A stretch of 64,000 nucleotides of DNA. Origin: Lodderomyces elongisporus (lineage: Eukaryota > Ascomycota > Pichiomycetes > Serinales > Debaryomycetaceae). Made by a program: the position numbers and the translations under genes. Where the stretch lies: contig NC_083674.1 in the NCBI RefSeq assembly GCF_030384665.1, positions 2,604,001 through 2,668,000 on the forward strand, given 5' to 3'. Each line of letters starts with the position of its first letter. Positions within the stretch are counted from its first letter, which is position 1. Positions 10,357-21,089 of this stretch are shown here, piece after piece. The notes beneath the pieces were generated by a model. It searched no databases. It saw only the letters and a program-made list of their open reading frames with translations, and was not told the DNA's origin.

Positions 10357-11958
10357 ATGACTCAAATCCAAGACGAAGCTATTAAGCTCAAAGATCAGGG
10401 TAATAAATTCCTTAAGGAACACAAATTCGATGAGGCCATTGAGGCATATACCAAAGCTATTGAATTGGATCCCAAGAATGCCATTTTCTACTCTAATAGA
10501 GCTCAAGTCCGAATTAAACTTGAGAATTTTGGTTTAGCCATTCAGGATTGTGACTCTGCCATTGCAGTCGACCCAAATTTTATAAAGGCTTATTATAGAA
10601 AAGCAGTGTCACAAATGGCTATTTTGCAAACAAAACAGGCGCAGCAAAATTTTAAGTTCATATTGACAAAGTTGCCCAACGACAAGTTGACTTTGGAGCA
10701 TTATAAAAAATGTACTGCTTTATTGAAGCGTGAGGCATTTGAACGTGCCATAGCTGGTGTTGAAGAAGCATCTGTTCTCGACTCGATAGATTACGAGGGA
10801 ATACAAGTGGAGAAATGGTGGGAAGGTCCAGATTTGGAGATTAAAACCAAGAAAACAAAAGTCGATGGTAAAGACAAATTATCAGTTGATATTAATGGTT
10901 TGGATTTGGACTATTTGAGGTATATGATCAAGACTTTTAAAGATGGCGGAAAGATTCCCAAGAAGCATGTGTTTGCAATCATTTCTAAGGCCAATGAGAT
11001 TTTGAGTCTGGAAAAGTCAATGACCGAGGTCACACTTAAACACTCAAAGCTCAATAGACAGCCTTTGGAAGATGAAATTGTTGGTGGTTCGAAACTTACA
11101 GTACTTGGTGACACGCATGGACAGTTTTACGATTTGCTCAATATATTCAAGAAATTTGGTAAATGTTCCGAAGACCATGTTTACCTCCTAAATGGTGATT
11201 TTGTTGATCGTGGAAGTTGGTCAACAGAGAATTGTTTGTACTTGTACGTTTTGAAGATTCTTTACCCTAGATCCATGTTTATCAATAGAGGAAACCATGA
11301 AACTTTGGATATGAACAGAACTTATGGTTTCAGTGATGAAGTTGAAGCAAAATACTCTAAAAAGGTTTTTGAGGCATTCAGTCAGTCATTCGGCTCTTTG
11401 CCATATGCTTGTTTGATCAACAGGGAGTATTTGGTCATGCATGGTGGTTTATTTTCAAATGATAATGTCACAATCAAGGATATCAAAGACATAAACAGGT
11501 TCAAACACGTACAGCCGCCTAAGGAAGGTATTGCAATGGAACTTTTGTGGACTGATCCACAAGAAACTAATGGTAAGTCACCATCAAAGAGAGGTATAGG
11601 AATGCAATTTGGTCCTGATATTACTGAACGATTCTGCTTAAACAATAAGCTTCGAAAGATTATTAGATCTCACGAAGTGAGAATGGGTGGTGTTGAGGTT
11701 GAACAAAAGGGAAGACTAATTACTGTTTTTAGTGCTCCAGACTACTGTGATTCTACGGGAAACCTCGGTGGAGTGGTCAATTTTACTGAAAATACAGACT
11801 ATGACCCAGAAAAGGACGATGGTGAGGGATATAGAAACCCTGTCGTTGACGAGTCCGATGAAAGCAATCCATGGACAATGAGTTTGGAAACTTTCGAAGC
11901 TAGCCCGCATCCTGATATCAAGCCTATGGCATATTCGAAAGGCGGAATTGGATTTTAA
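10357..11958 (+). CDS. PPT1: TPR-containing serine/threonine protein phosphatase (PP5 family)
   Basis: A 533-residue PP5-type phosphatase. In yeast Ppt1 dephosphorylates Hsp90. Three TPR motifs occupy about residues 5-120 (QGNKFLKEHKFDEAIEAYTK, SNRAQVRIKLENFGLAIQDC and a third), followed by a linker and the metallophosphatase domain. Metal and catalytic motifs are GDTHG (251-255), GDFVDRG (280-286) and RGNHE (311-315). The frame is open 15 codons further upstream but has no ATG there, so the ATG at 10357 is taken as the start. It opens directly before the first TPR. Length is near the family norm (about 500-515). Confidence 0.95.
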   Translation: MTQIQDEAIKLKDQGNKFLKEHKFDEAIEAYTKAIELDPKNAIFYSNRAQVRIKLENFGLAIQDCDSAIAVDPNFIKAYYRKAVSQMAILQTKQAQQNFKFILTKLPNDKLTLEHYKKCTALLKREAFERAIAGVEEASVLDSIDYEGIQVEKWWEGPDLEIKTKKTKVDGKDKLSVDINGLDLDYLRYMIKTFKDGGKIPKKHVFAIISKANEILSLEKSMTEVTLKHSKLNRQPLEDEIVGGSKLTVLGDTHGQFYDLLNIFKKFGKCSEDHVYLLNGDFVDRGSWSTENCLYLYVLKILYPRSMFINRGNHETLDMNRTYGFSDEVEAKYSKKVFEAFSQSFGSLPYACLINREYLVMHGGLFSNDNVTIKDIKDINRFKHVQPPKEGIAMELLWTDPQETNGKSPSKRGIGMQFGPDITERFCLNNKLRKIIRSHEVRMGGVEVEQKGRLITVFSAPDYCDSTGNLGGVVNFTENTDYDPEKDDGEGYRNPVVDESDESNPWTMSLETFEASPHPDIKPMAYSKGGIGF

Positions 11959-12386
11959 GTAGAAAAAGATATAGTATAGATGAATAGACGAAAAAGAAAG
12001 AAAACAAAAAAAAAATAGAAGACATAAAAAGGACAAGGTCGTCAGAAAAAAAAAAAAGTAGAAATCAGTGTTTAGGAATTACAATCCATGGTAAGGCGAG
12101 TTCCTTATATTACGAAACGAAATGAAAATTACTTTCAGAGTACGACATTGATTCACTTTTCTTTTCCTTTTTCTTTGTCAAGTTCATTTGTATATATACA
12201 TATATGTATATATACAGATTTATACATATAATTTATTATTTGTCTTGAAGTAGTAAACCCATTTGGTAGTGAATCTACTGTTTGCCTCGCCATTTCTTTT
12301 TTTTCTACATCCTAGCCGACAAGGATAATGAACTAACTTCAAGTAATAAACTCTTTATCAACAAGCGAATTACAAGCAAACTTGCC
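11959..12386. other. Intergenic region PPT1-COA4
   Basis: It holds the PPT1 3' region and the COA4 promoter. A palindromic TA/CA-rich block lies at about 12189-12232 (GTATATATACATATATGTATATATAC). No gene is seen. Confidence 0.65.
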
Positions 12387-12635
12387 ATGCAACCTAGTAA
12401 CTCAATAACCAAAGCAAAATTTGTAGGCAATAACAATATTGATGATGATGATGATGAGCCTGATGAATGGGATAAGAGGATCATGAAAACTGGATGTCAC
12501 GAGGAGAATCTTGCCTTGCAGCTCTGTCACGCTGACACGGGCGATTGGCGAAAGTGCTTAAAGGAAATGCAAGCGTTTCGTGAATGCTGGGACAGAAATA
12601 AGAATAACGAGAGAACTTCGACTGTTGATAACTAA
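12387..12635 (+). CDS. COA4: Twin CX9C cytochrome c oxidase assembly factor (COA4/CMC3-like)
   Basis: An 82-residue intermembrane-space protein of the Mia40-imported twin CX9C family, needed for complex IV assembly. An acidic N-terminal stretch (DDDDDEPDEWDKRI) leads into two CX9C motifs (C-HEENLALQL-C and C-LKEMQAFRE-C), the helix-hairpin signature. The EWDKRIMKTGC lead-in and the DWRKC between the hairpins match COA4/CHCHD8 (DPLDQLISRSGC, DWRQC). The frame is open upstream without ATG; the first ATG is at 12387. Confidence in the fold is high; the exact family member is somewhat less sure. Confidence 0.88.
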   Translation: MQPSNSITKAKFVGNNNIDDDDDEPDEWDKRIMKTGCHEENLALQLCHADTGDWRKCLKEMQAFRECWDRNKNNERTSTVDN

Positions 12636-13140
12636 CTACTAGGAATAGAGGGTATTATAAGCATGTTAAATGAAATACAGTAAAATGTCTAGCACAATCT
12701 TGTAAATAGAAACAATAACGAAATATTACGAACTAAAATTAAACTACTTTTATTTGGACAAATATCAATGGTCAAGTGGTTTGAGCCTCTACTTTTGAAT
12801 TAGTCTGATAGATGTTCGGATGTCCTATTGTTAAAACTTGGCAAAGGAAACAAAGCGAATTTTTTTATTTGTTACCATTCTATACATCTTCACCAATTTG
12901 GCCCTTCTTTTGCTCTCACACACAACTCACGAAACAAAAAAAAAAACAAAAAAAAATCATGTTGAGCGCGTCTTTCCTCGAACTTGATAAACAAATGAGC
13001 TACTAAATCGATTAGAATCTACAAGGCACACATAAGAAACAGCTAGTATAGACTAAGTAGTTCTTTTTTTTTGGGGTTTCAAATTTGTTTTTTTATGTAG
13101 GTGCGATTTTTGGTATTAACAACAATAACAACAATGTAAA
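12636..13140. other. Intergenic region COA4-SCM3
   Basis: It holds the COA4 3' region and the SCM3 promoter. An upstream ATG at 12959 opens a 15-codon ORF that ends at 13006, about 135 bp before the SCM3 start; it would be a uORF if transcribed. A stretch near 12768-12825 looks weakly tRNA-like but does not fold (see rejected items). Confidence 0.6.
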
Positions 13141-14166
13141 ATGGCACCATCGCCAATTAAACCACCAAGTTCATGGGATCATGACGAATCTCCTACTAAA
13201 CGAGCAAAGACGATTCATGGTCTTAGTCAACCCCGATATACAACTATCCCGTCATTGAGATATCAAGAACGCGAGCACATCGTGGGTGAGGATGAGGATG
13301 AGGATGAAGATGGCGAAGATGGCGAAGATGATGAAGAACTATCAGAACATGAAGGTGCAACTCAAGAAGAACATGAGCTACATCATAAAATTAGACAACT
13401 TATCAAACTGCGTAATGATCGACAGTTTCATGAACTGATTAAAAAACTTGAGGCTGAAAGTCTCGCGAAAGCCAAAGATAGGTGGTCCAAGATTATTGAC
13501 AAGTATAGTCAAATTAATGACGATGCCGTAAGTGATGAGATTGATATTGTGTCGGGGCGAGTAGTGAGAGATAACGGGCATCTACGAAGAATGAAGGTAA
13601 AACGATCGCAAAGGAGATCAAATTTGCGAGATCGAGGTGCTGGTTCAAGCTCTGAACTGGTATCTGAACTTGTCTCGGAAACAGAATCTGAATTTGATTC
13701 CGAATATGAGACTGAACCCGAATTTGAATCGGGCTTTGGCGAGGGATCTGAAAGCGAACTCGACGAAGTTGATTTATCGATAGCAGACTCAAGCACTTCA
13801 TCAGAAAATACTAGTTTAAGCATTATCCAGGGCCAAGATGAGACTGAAAAGGACGCGGAAGACGAGTATAGAGCAATACGCAAAGACAATGAAACTTTGA
13901 GCGTTAACAACAATAACAATATGACTAATAATCACAACAATTCACCAACGAAAAGAAAAGTTGAAAAAGGACTTATACCCCTGCCAACAAAGCTTACACC
14001 ATTACCAATACTACGACATCTGGGCAAAGACAAGGAAAAAATTCAGCTTACGAAGCGTATAGTATTCCCAATATTACGACATCCGGACAATGTCGAAGTA
14101 GATAATACATCTGATCGATCAGACCTGCCAGAGCAGGATTCTATTGATGAACTATTCAATAGTTGA
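13141..14166 (+). CDS. SCM3: Centromeric histone chaperone Scm3 (HJURP-family)
   Basis: A 341-residue, strongly acidic and Ser-rich protein. The only conserved-looking segment is residues about 108-151: RWSKIIDKY followed by IDIVSGRVVRDNGHL. It matches the S. cerevisiae Scm3 CENP-A-binding core (WSNIISKY, then VDLKTGEIVEDNGHI). Scm3 deposits the centromeric H3 variant Cse4. Residues 49-75 are an Asp/Glu tract. Residues about 165-240 are Ser/Glu repeats (SESE-type), and a basic RRMKVKRSQRRS follows the core. The protein is longer than S. cerevisiae Scm3 (223). Outside the core I see no recognisable domain. The assignment rests on one short motif, so orthology is probable rather than certain. 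Confidence 0.82.
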   Translation: MAPSPIKPPSSWDHDESPTKRAKTIHGLSQPRYTTIPSLRYQEREHIVGEDEDEDEDGEDGEDDEELSEHEGATQEEHELHHKIRQLIKLRNDRQFHELIKKLEAESLAKAKDRWSKIIDKYSQINDDAVSDEIDIVSGRVVRDNGHLRRMKVKRSQRRSNLRDRGAGSSSELVSELVSETESEFDSEYETEPEFESGFGEGSESELDEVDLSIADSSTSSENTSLSIIQGQDETEKDAEDEYRAIRKDNETLSVNNNNNMTNNHNNSPTKRKVEKGLIPLPTKLTPLPILRHLGKDKEKIQLTKRIVFPILRHPDNVEVDNTSDRSDLPEQDSIDELFNS

Positions 14167-14405
14167 GCCACAAATCCCGATTGTGAAATATTTTTCTTTT
14201 TTTCTTTTTTCTTTTTTACCTATAAGTAAGAATAATTTAGACAACCCACAAATGGTTCATATATGCAACCCTCTTTAAAGTCATTAATATCTAATCTATT
14301 TACATGGTCATTTATTGTTTGTTTTTTTTTATTATTATTATTTTGCCTTTTCCTTCAAAAGTTATAAACATTTTGTTGTTTTTTATTTTCCATGGCTCAC
14401 ATGTT

Positions 14406-16973
14406 TTATGCAGTAGCAGCTGACGGGCTATCCTGGTCATCTGCTTCTTTTTTGTCTTTGTCCAGTTTTGTTTTAGGCTTACCTTTGAAGGCATCGTCAC
14501 CATGTACATACTTGTCAAAAGCATCATTTCGTTCAAGGAACGGTCTTGGTCCACAAATTCTCACCATATCTTCTCTTGTAAGAACCTCTTTTTCCTTGAG
14601 TTCCTCTGCCACTGCATCTACCAACTGTATCTTTTCCTTAAGAAGTCTTGTACACTCAGCGTGCGCCTCATCAATCAAACGCTTGACTTCTTCGTCAATG
14701 ATTTTTGCAGTCTCTTCTGAGTAATTGTTGTGTACTTTAAATCCGCCATTGGAGTCGCCGCTGGTATCATAGCAAATTTGTCCGAGTTTGTTTGACATTC
14801 CTAAATGCGTAATCATTTGCTGTGCCATCAAGGTGATTTTCTTGAAATCATCCAGTGCACCGCTCGTCACGGTATCGAAATGGAGTTCTTCGCTTACACG
14901 TCCACCCAATGCCATAATCATTCTATGTCTAAATTGTTCTTGAGAGGTAAGGTACTGATCCTTTGGAAGGTACTGGGCATATCCCAATGCACCTTGACCA
15001 CGAGGAATGATTGATACCTTGACCAATGGATCCGCAAATTCCAAAAACCAACCACAAATGGCATGACCCGCCTCGTGATATGCAACTGTCTTTTTTTCAT
15101 CCGGTGACAAAATACGTGATTTCTTTTCCAATCCAGCAACTACTCTTTCAATGGCCTGTTCAAAATGATGCACTTCAACAGACTTGGCATTTTCTCTGGC
15201 TGCAAACAAAGCACCTTCATTACAACAGTTTGCAATATCAGCACCTGCAAAACCAGGAGTCAATGCAGCTAATCTTCCAGCCAAGTTTTCAACGGCTTTG
15301 GTCTTGAACTCTTGGTACTTGGCAAAATCGACATCTTTTTGCTTGATATCAATCTCTTCGACTTTGGCCAATTTAAGTTTGTTCAAATGTACTTTAAAAA
15401 TTTCCTTTCTACCTTCAACATCTGGCACATCAATTGAAATGTGCCTATCAAATCTACCGGGTCTCAACAATGCTTTGTCCAAAACATCGGGTCTGTTTGT
15501 ACCGGCAAGAACAACAACATGGTCACCCGTATCAAAACCATCCATCTCAACAAGAAGCTGGTTTAATGTATTTTCACGTTCATCGTTACCACCCATACGG
15601 CCATTACCTCTTTCCTTACCAATTGCATCAATTTCATCAACAAAAATGATAGCAGGAGCCATTTCACGAGCCTTTTTGAACAAGTCACGGACACGAGATG
15701 CACCAACACCGACAAACATCTCCACGAATTCAGACCCAGAAACACTAAGGAAAGGAACACCAGCTTCGCCTGCAGTAGCCTTGGCAAGAAGTGTCTTACC
15801 AGTACCTGGTGGCCCTGACAAGATAGCACCACGAGGAATCTTTGCTCCAAGTTTTTCATACTTTTCCGGATTTTGCAAAAACTTGACAAACTCCATGATT
15901 TCCTCTTTTGATTCGTCACAGCCTGCAACATCTTTGAACTTGATTTTGACCTCATTTTCTTGATTAAACAATTTTGCTTTTGATTTGCCAACTTTGAAAA
16001 TACCACCTGGTCCACCACTACCAGCGCCAGCTCCAGGACCACCTGGCATCCTTCTCATCGTCAAGTAGTATAACCCACCAATAAGCAATGCTGTAGGCAA
16101 AATTGGTAATAGATAATTGATCCACGTTCCTTTTTCTTCGTATGCAATTGGTATTCTTTCATTGATAGGAATTTGTAAACTATCCTGGATTCTATTCAAT
16201 TCGTCTTCAAAGTATTGAATAGATCCAATAGTGAAAGTTACAGTCGGGTGGCCACCTCTATACCCTTCGCCCGGTGCATGGCCTGCAATTCCACCACTTG
16301 GCGCAGCTACTGCACCAGCAACAAGCTGAGCTTCAACAGCTTGTTTGTTGATGACGGTAATCTTAGTAACTAATCCTTTCTCCAAATAGTTGATGAAAAA
16401 GCTTTGCATTGATAGTTCATCGCCTTCTCTCTGGTTTGAAGCATAAAGGAATGTCATCAAAAGCACACCAGATCCCACAATGAATGCAATGTTGAGTGCC
16501 TGTTGGAGATCAATCTTGACAATTTTTAAATTTTTGGGATCCATTCCACTTGCTTTGGCACGCTTGCGCAACTCTCGACGGATCTCTTTTTCTTCTTCCG
16601 ACAAATTTGCATCTTCATCGTTTTCTTCATTACGAGTTTTCCCTTTCTTAGCCTTTGCATTGGTTTCTGGTTCTGATTCTAATTTCGATTTCGATTCTGC
16701 TTCTGCTTCTTCTTCTTTAGCATGTCTCAACCTAGCCTGCTCTCTTGCTCTGTCGCGAGCCTCGTGTTTCTCCCGCAAGCGTTCTTCTTCATCCTTGTTT
16801 TCTTTCTCTAAATTTCTCCATGATTGATGAAATCTGTGGCAAGATCTCGTCGAAAACAGTCGCGTGCTCTGTGGCAACACCAGTCGAAAATAGAATTTTG
16901 GTGTTGACCTCGCCGTTGTTCGTGATAGTAGGGATCGTGAGAGACCCCTAAGCGATGCTGTGTTTAGAAGCAT
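14406..16973 (-). CDS. AFG3: Mitochondrial inner-membrane m-AAA protease subunit (AFG3/YTA10)
   Basis: An 855-residue ATP-dependent metalloprotease that degrades unassembled inner-membrane proteins and processes MrpL32. An Arg/Ser-rich presequence is followed by a charged region. TM1 is about 158-178 and TM2 about 286-306. A Gly/Pro linker leads to the AAA domain, with Walker A GPPGTGKT at 387-394 and Walker B IIFVDE at 442-447. The zinc site is HEAGH at 633-637. The segments [15 protein letters not shown] and [15 protein letters not shown] follow S. cerevisiae Afg3 more closely than Yta12, so this is called AFG3. The C-terminus is a Lys/Asp-rich tail. It converges with SCM3, with 239 bp between stops. 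Confidence 0.93.
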   Translation of the reverse strand: MLLNTASLRGLSRSLLSRTTARSTPKFYFRLVLPQSTRLFSTRSCHRFHQSWRNLEKENKDEEERLREKHEARDRAREQARLRHAKEEEAEAESKSKLESEPETNAKAKKGKTRNEENDEDANLSEEEKEIRRELRKRAKASGMDPKNLKIVKIDLQQALNIAFIVGSGVLLMTFLYASNQREGDELSMQSFFINYLEKGLVTKITVINKQAVEAQLVAGAVAAPSGGIAGHAPGEGYRGGHPTVTFTIGSIQYFEDELNRIQDSLQIPINERIPIAYEEKGTWINYLLPILPTALLIGGLYYLTMRRMPGGPGAGAGSGGPGGIFKVGKSKAKLFNQENEVKIKFKDVAGCDESKEEIMEFVKFLQNPEKYEKLGAKIPRGAILSGPPGTGKTLLAKATAGEAGVPFLSVSGSEFVEMFVGVGASRVRDLFKKAREMAPAIIFVDEIDAIGKERGNGRMGGNDERENTLNQLLVEMDGFDTGDHVVVLAGTNRPDVLDKALLRPGRFDRHISIDVPDVEGRKEIFKVHLNKLKLAKVEEIDIKQKDVDFAKYQEFKTKAVENLAGRLAALTPGFAGADIANCCNEGALFAARENAKSVEVHHFEQAIERVVAGLEKKSRILSPDEKKTVAYHEAGHAICGWFLEFADPLVKVSIIPRGQGALGYAQYLPKDQYLTSQEQFRHRMIMALGGRVSEELHFDTVTSGALDDFKKITLMAQQMITHLGMSNKLGQICYDTSGDSNGGFKVHNNYSEETAKIIDEEVKRLIDEAHAECTRLLKEKIQLVDAVAEELKEKEVLTREDMVRICGPRPFLERNDAFDKYVHGDDAFKGKPKTKLDKDKKEADDQDSPSAATA

Positions 16974-17239
16974 CCTTACTATATGTGTGTTACTGTATTA
17001 ACTTGTAAATATGTATTTATAAGTATATAAATGGCTACTTTTTTTGTTGATAAGTGGTTTTTTTTTTAGAAAAAAAAGGAAAAAGGTACAGCTTCACATA
17101 TATTTTTTGCTCATTCAATTTCCAGTGGCCAAATTTTTGGATTTTTCTTTAGGACTGGGCCTCAAAAGAGAGAGCCAGCTACAATTTTTTTGTATTTAAA
17201 TTGGTGCGGCCGCTAACTAGGGAAGGTAAGTTGAGGAAA

Positions 17240-17285
<46 letters not shown>

Positions 17286-17493
17286 AAAAGGGTTAAAAAT
17301 ATAGAGGAAAAAAACTGAAAAGAAAAAAAGAGAAGTGAGGCAAAAAAAGCTTGACAGCCGAGAATACAAACAAACTACAACACGGAAAATGGAGTCGGAG
17401 GTAAATACGGAACCTTAGTTCATTATATTATCTATGATTCAATCCTCCAATTCAATTTTGTTCCACATTTGCTCTATTTCTGTTCCATTTTTT
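16974..17493. other. Intergenic region upstream of AFG3
   Basis: AFG3 promoter side and 3' region of the next minus-strand gene. It contains a (TA)19 tract at 17245-17282, several poly-A/T tracts and a NotI-type GCGGCCGC at about 17206. No gene is seen. Confidence 0.65.
17245..17282. repeat. (TA)19 microsatellite
   Basis: An uninterrupted TA dinucleotide tract between two minus-strand genes. Length is likely polymorphic. Confidence 0.9.
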
Positions 17494-19995
17494 TTACTCT
17501 ATTCTAGACTTTACAAACTCATCCCAACAAGTCTCGCAAATTTTTAGGAATTTTTCTTTCTCCTTAGTGAGCCAATGTGAAGAGGACGTGGAGTTGGAGC
17601 TATTAGTATTGTTTTTAGTGGTTGTAAAAGAAGAAGAAGAAGATGATGATGATGAAGAAGAAGAAGATGATGATGATGGTGGTGGTGGTGTGGGTGATGG
17701 AGGTAATGTTGTTGCTGCTGCTGCTGTTGCTGCTGTTGCTGCTGCTGCTGTTGCTGCTGTTGCTGGTTGAGATGTACTTATAGTATCATCCTTTTGCTCC
17801 AGTTTTGCATCAGCTTCCAGTACAACTACTAATTGTTTTTCTGTATCGTTTCCAGTTTCCTGCTTAATCGTGCTAGCACCATTTGCATCTTCCTTGACTT
17901 TAACTTCTTCCGATCCATCTGCTACCTCTGTAGTTTCGGTTGTTGGCAAATCATCTTCCTTCGCCACTTCGGACAATACTGTTGCTGACGTCGAAGTAGC
18001 TGACGTTGAAGTTGATGGAATCTTTTCGCTATCATCTACTTCACTTTCGTCTCCATCTGAAGACTTTGATGACGCAGAATGTAAAGACGGCGAGGAAGTT
18101 GCTTCATCATCATCAGACCTTCTCTTTTCGAATATTCGGAAATTGAATATATTTTCATTCATAAAGTTGATACTGCCAAACACTTCGTCCCTGTGTATAG
18201 AGCTATTAGTGCCATTATTATTTCCGGTTCTTCTAAATCTTCCTATATTCAGTGACATTGGAAAATTTTGTTGTCGAGCAGATGCAGAGGCCGGGTACAC
18301 ATTTAAATATGAGTGGTATAAAGATGGTGGTGGTGGCGGTGGTGGTGCAAACTCCAATGTTGCATTGCGCATATTTGATGCCTCGTATTTCATTTGCATT
18401 TCTCTAATCTCTTCCTCTGTAATACTCTCGTCGTCATCTTCATTAGCGTCAATACCATTGTTCTCGACACCATCACCTCCATCATCATCATTATTATCAT
18501 CATCACCGTAATCGTAACTTTCACCCCTATTTTGTCTCCAAAGTTCCCTTTGTGATGATAATGGTTGAGACTCAATTGGTGCAGCACGTTGTAGATTGTC
18601 GCTAAACACATCAGTTACTGCACTTGTAGCTCTCTGACCTCGAGTTGGATTTTGATTTTGATTTTGAGGTTGGTAACCAGATTGTGTATGTTGTTGTAGT
18701 GGTTGTTGTAGTGGTTGTTGTGAGTTGTGAGGGAGCGATTGTGGGTGCAAGTATGAGTGGGTTTGGAGTGGGGGCACTGGTAATGAAGCATGACGTGCTG
18801 ATGGGAATTGAGCTAAGGTTGCTGAAGTTACGGGTACCATTCTGACTCTTTGTTGCATCATTGTGGGTGGAGGTACTGGCGCTCTGAAATTATTGTGCAT
18901 CACTTGTGCATTATTGAATTGGTATATAGTTCTTGAGTTCAACGGTGTGAAAACTGGTTGGTATGCAGTTGCTGGGATTGGTCGTGGGTATTGTTGATAT
19001 TGTTGATATTGTTGATATTGTTGATATTGTTGATATTGTAGTGGTACTTGCTGTTGGGGGTGTTGGGACTGATAGAGCTGTTGTTGGTAAGCAACGCAGT
19101 TGGAAAACAGTCTGGTTGTGGTACGGTTCATGGGTCTTATGGGGGCAGATTGAATCAGAGGTTGTATGTTTTGGTGCTCCTTGCTATTGCCGCGATTTCT
19201 ATTGGATAATCGACCGATATTCAACGGTGCTGGTATATTATTTCTTTTCAATCTTTTTTCCCTGAGTGTGGATAATCGACTCAAATCTGAGTCATCGAGG
19301 GAGTAAATGGGTGATTTTATTGGTGGTTCTTCTGCGTTGAGCACATTCTCGATGCGCAACAGCTGCGATACATTATGGTGTCCCTGTTTCTGTTTCTGTG
19401 CTTGGTTGTTGCTGTTGTTGCTGCTGCTTTGTTGTTCTGGTACTTGTAATTGTACTTGTACTTCAGCTGTTGTGATTTCCAAACCGTGCCTAGCAGCGAT
19501 AAGGTTCTTTTGTTGTTTTTGAATCTTCTGCAGTAGTTGCACCGTAGTTTTCATCCCTTTGTTTTTTAAGGGAGGAAGACCAGGACTTACGATTCTGAGA
19601 GCAACATCTGATGTAGAATCTGGTACTCCAACACGAAGGTTCAACGATGATGGTCTATGCTTCTTCTTTGGTGCATTTGAGGTGTCATTCAGTGATGAAG
19701 ATGACGCGTTATGATGGTTGCGTTTCTGGCTCGATATGGAGCCAGTCGGTGATAATGATGATGCTGAGGAGGAGGTGGTGGTGGTGGAGGTTTTGGAGGT
19801 GGTGTTGTTGTTGTTGTTGTTAGTGTTGTTGTTAGTGTTGTTAGTGTTAATGTTGGTGTTTGAGCTCAAACTTGCAGTCCTTGGCTTAGCTGGAATCTTT
19901 GTCGACTCAGTTGCTGCCGGTACAGATAGGGTCTGTGTCACCGTTTTGACAGGTGACGTTGAATTTAACGATTGAATATCTATCCTGCTAGACAT
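17494..19995 (-). CDS. Unrecognised low-complexity Ser/Gln/Asn-rich protein
   Basis: An 833-residue protein I do not recognise. Residues 1-95 are Ser/Thr/Asn-rich. Two islands look conserved: about 108-175 (basic KKKHRPSSLNLRVGVPD, then VSPGLPPLKNKGMKTTVQLL and a Gln/Lys helix) and about 213-268 (IENVLNAEEPPIKSPIYSLD, then DLSRLSTLREKRLKR). A Gln/Tyr/Pro-rich centre follows, including a 9-bp QQY coding repeat (18991-19035), then an acidic DDDNNDDDGGD region and Ala/Ser homopolymers. The C-terminus WLTKEKEKFLKICETCWDEF looks structured. There is no signal peptide or membrane segment. Composition suggests a nuclear or cytoplasmic regulator or RNA-associated protein, but that is only inference. 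The frame is open over 2.5 kb despite heavy repeats, so it is surely coding. Confidence 0.8.
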   Translation of the reverse strand: MSSRIDIQSLNSTSPVKTVTQTLSVPAATESTKIPAKPRTASLSSNTNINTNNTNNNTNNNNNNTTSKTSTTTTSSSASSLSPTGSISSQKRNHHNASSSSLNDTSNAPKKKHRPSSLNLRVGVPDSTSDVALRIVSPGLPPLKNKGMKTTVQLLQKIQKQQKNLIAARHGLEITTAEVQVQLQVPEQQSSSNNSNNQAQKQKQGHHNVSQLLRIENVLNAEEPPIKSPIYSLDDSDLSRLSTLREKRLKRNNIPAPLNIGRLSNRNRGNSKEHQNIQPLIQSAPIRPMNRTTTRLFSNCVAYQQQLYQSQHPQQQVPLQYQQYQQYQQYQQYQQYPRPIPATAYQPVFTPLNSRTIYQFNNAQVMHNNFRAPVPPPTMMQQRVRMVPVTSATLAQFPSARHASLPVPPLQTHSYLHPQSLPHNSQQPLQQPLQQHTQSGYQPQNQNQNPTRGQRATSAVTDVFSDNLQRAAPIESQPLSSQRELWRQNRGESYDYGDDDNNDDDGGDGVENNGIDANEDDDESITEEEIREMQMKYEASNMRNATLEFAPPPPPPPSLYHSYLNVYPASASARQQNFPMSLNIGRFRRTGNNNGTNSSIHRDEVFGSINFMNENIFNFRIFEKRRSDDDEATSSPSLHSASSKSSDGDESEVDDSEKIPSTSTSATSTSATVLSEVAKEDDLPTTETTEVADGSEEVKVKEDANGASTIKQETGNDTEKQLVVVLEADAKLEQKDDTISTSQPATAATAAAATAATAAAATTLPPSPTPPPPSSSSSSSSSSSSSSSSFTTTKNNTNSSNSTSSSHWLTKEKEKFLKICETCWDEFVKSRIE

Positions 19996-20954
19996 TTACA
20001 GAAAAGTAGACAAACTTGGACGTAGTAGTGAAAAAAAAAAAAACAAAAGAAAAACAAAAGAAAAACAAAAGGGGAAAAAGAAACTCTGAGTGCTGACACA
20101 GACAACAGTGAATGAAGGTGGTTTAACTTGCAAAATGGGGTGGAGATTTGGTAAGTATATTTATATTGGTATTTGTTTTTCTGTATAAATTGAAACGAAA
20201 CAAGTAAATCGAATGGTGATTGTAGTTCTATTCCAGGCAAAGAAGACGTGTACCGAGTCTACTATATTTTATTTTATTATGTTCCTTTCTTTTTGAAATT
20301 TAAAAAATAATAATAATGGAAATAAAAATTATAGAAAATAATAGATAATTATTAGAACAAAAACTGAAATGAAGTAGAAACAAGTTTAATCTTTGTTTGT
20401 TGATTGTCTTCAAATAGTTTCAAAAGAAAAGAAAAGAAAAGAAAAGAAAAGAGAAAAGTGAAGAAACTGTTGATAAATGGTTTCCAATTTCAATAGTCCA
20501 TTTCCTTTGTTTTTTTGTTTCAATGATGTATTACATCCTTCCTATTTATCCTTTTTCCCTTCCCCCTCCCTCCCCCTCGGTATCGTATCGTATTGTTTCT
20601 CCTTTTTTCTGTTTTTGTCCTGTGTTTCAGATTGTCGCAAACACATTTGTGCAAATTTCTTAGCTTCAACAACAATCAACACAAGTAGAGAGAAAGAAAA
20701 TAAAAAATAAAAGTATAAAAGTATAAAAAATACAAGTATAAAAATAGAAGAACGTGGATGTGTGCTATAAGTGGTAGAGTGTGTATAAAAGTGAGGACGA
20801 AAGAACAATGTAACAAATGCAAATGCAACATGAATTATGTATTGTTTCTGACGAGGAGAATATAGAATCGAGAATGGAGAATAGACAAAGAAGAAAGATG
20901 AGAGACTGTGATTTTGATTGTTTTGTATGTTCCGAAAAGCAGAATTAGAGCTGG

Positions 20955-21089
20955 CTATTTTGTTCTTCTGGTAGTAGTAGTAGTAGTAGTAGCTATAGTA
21001 GTTTTGGTATCGAAATTCTTATAACCATCTATCACTTTGTTGGTGATGGAAGAACAAGGGGGATGGTCAGGGCAAGGTGGTTTGCTCAT
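20955..21089 (-). CDS. Candidate small ORF, 44 codons, unknown
   Basis: ATG at 21089. It begins MSKPPCPDHPPCSSITNKVI and ends in a Thr run plus RRTK. The N-terminal Pro/Cys pattern PPCPDHPPC is not what the surrounding homopolymer DNA would give by chance. There is no homologue I recognise. The Thr run is the translated TAG repeat. It is more than 800 bp from either neighbouring gene. It could be a microprotein, the terminal exon of a spliced gene, or chance. Confidence 0.25.
   Translation of the reverse strand: MSKPPCPDHPPCSSITNKVIDGYKNFDTKTTIATTTTTTTRRTK

Noticed and set aside
12768..12830. tRNA-like stretch with an A-box-like TGGTCAAGTGG and a B-box-like TGTTCGGATGTCC
   Set aside because: The anticodon stem and T-stem do not pair, the B-box lacks the GGTTCGANTCC core, and there is no T-run terminator directly after.
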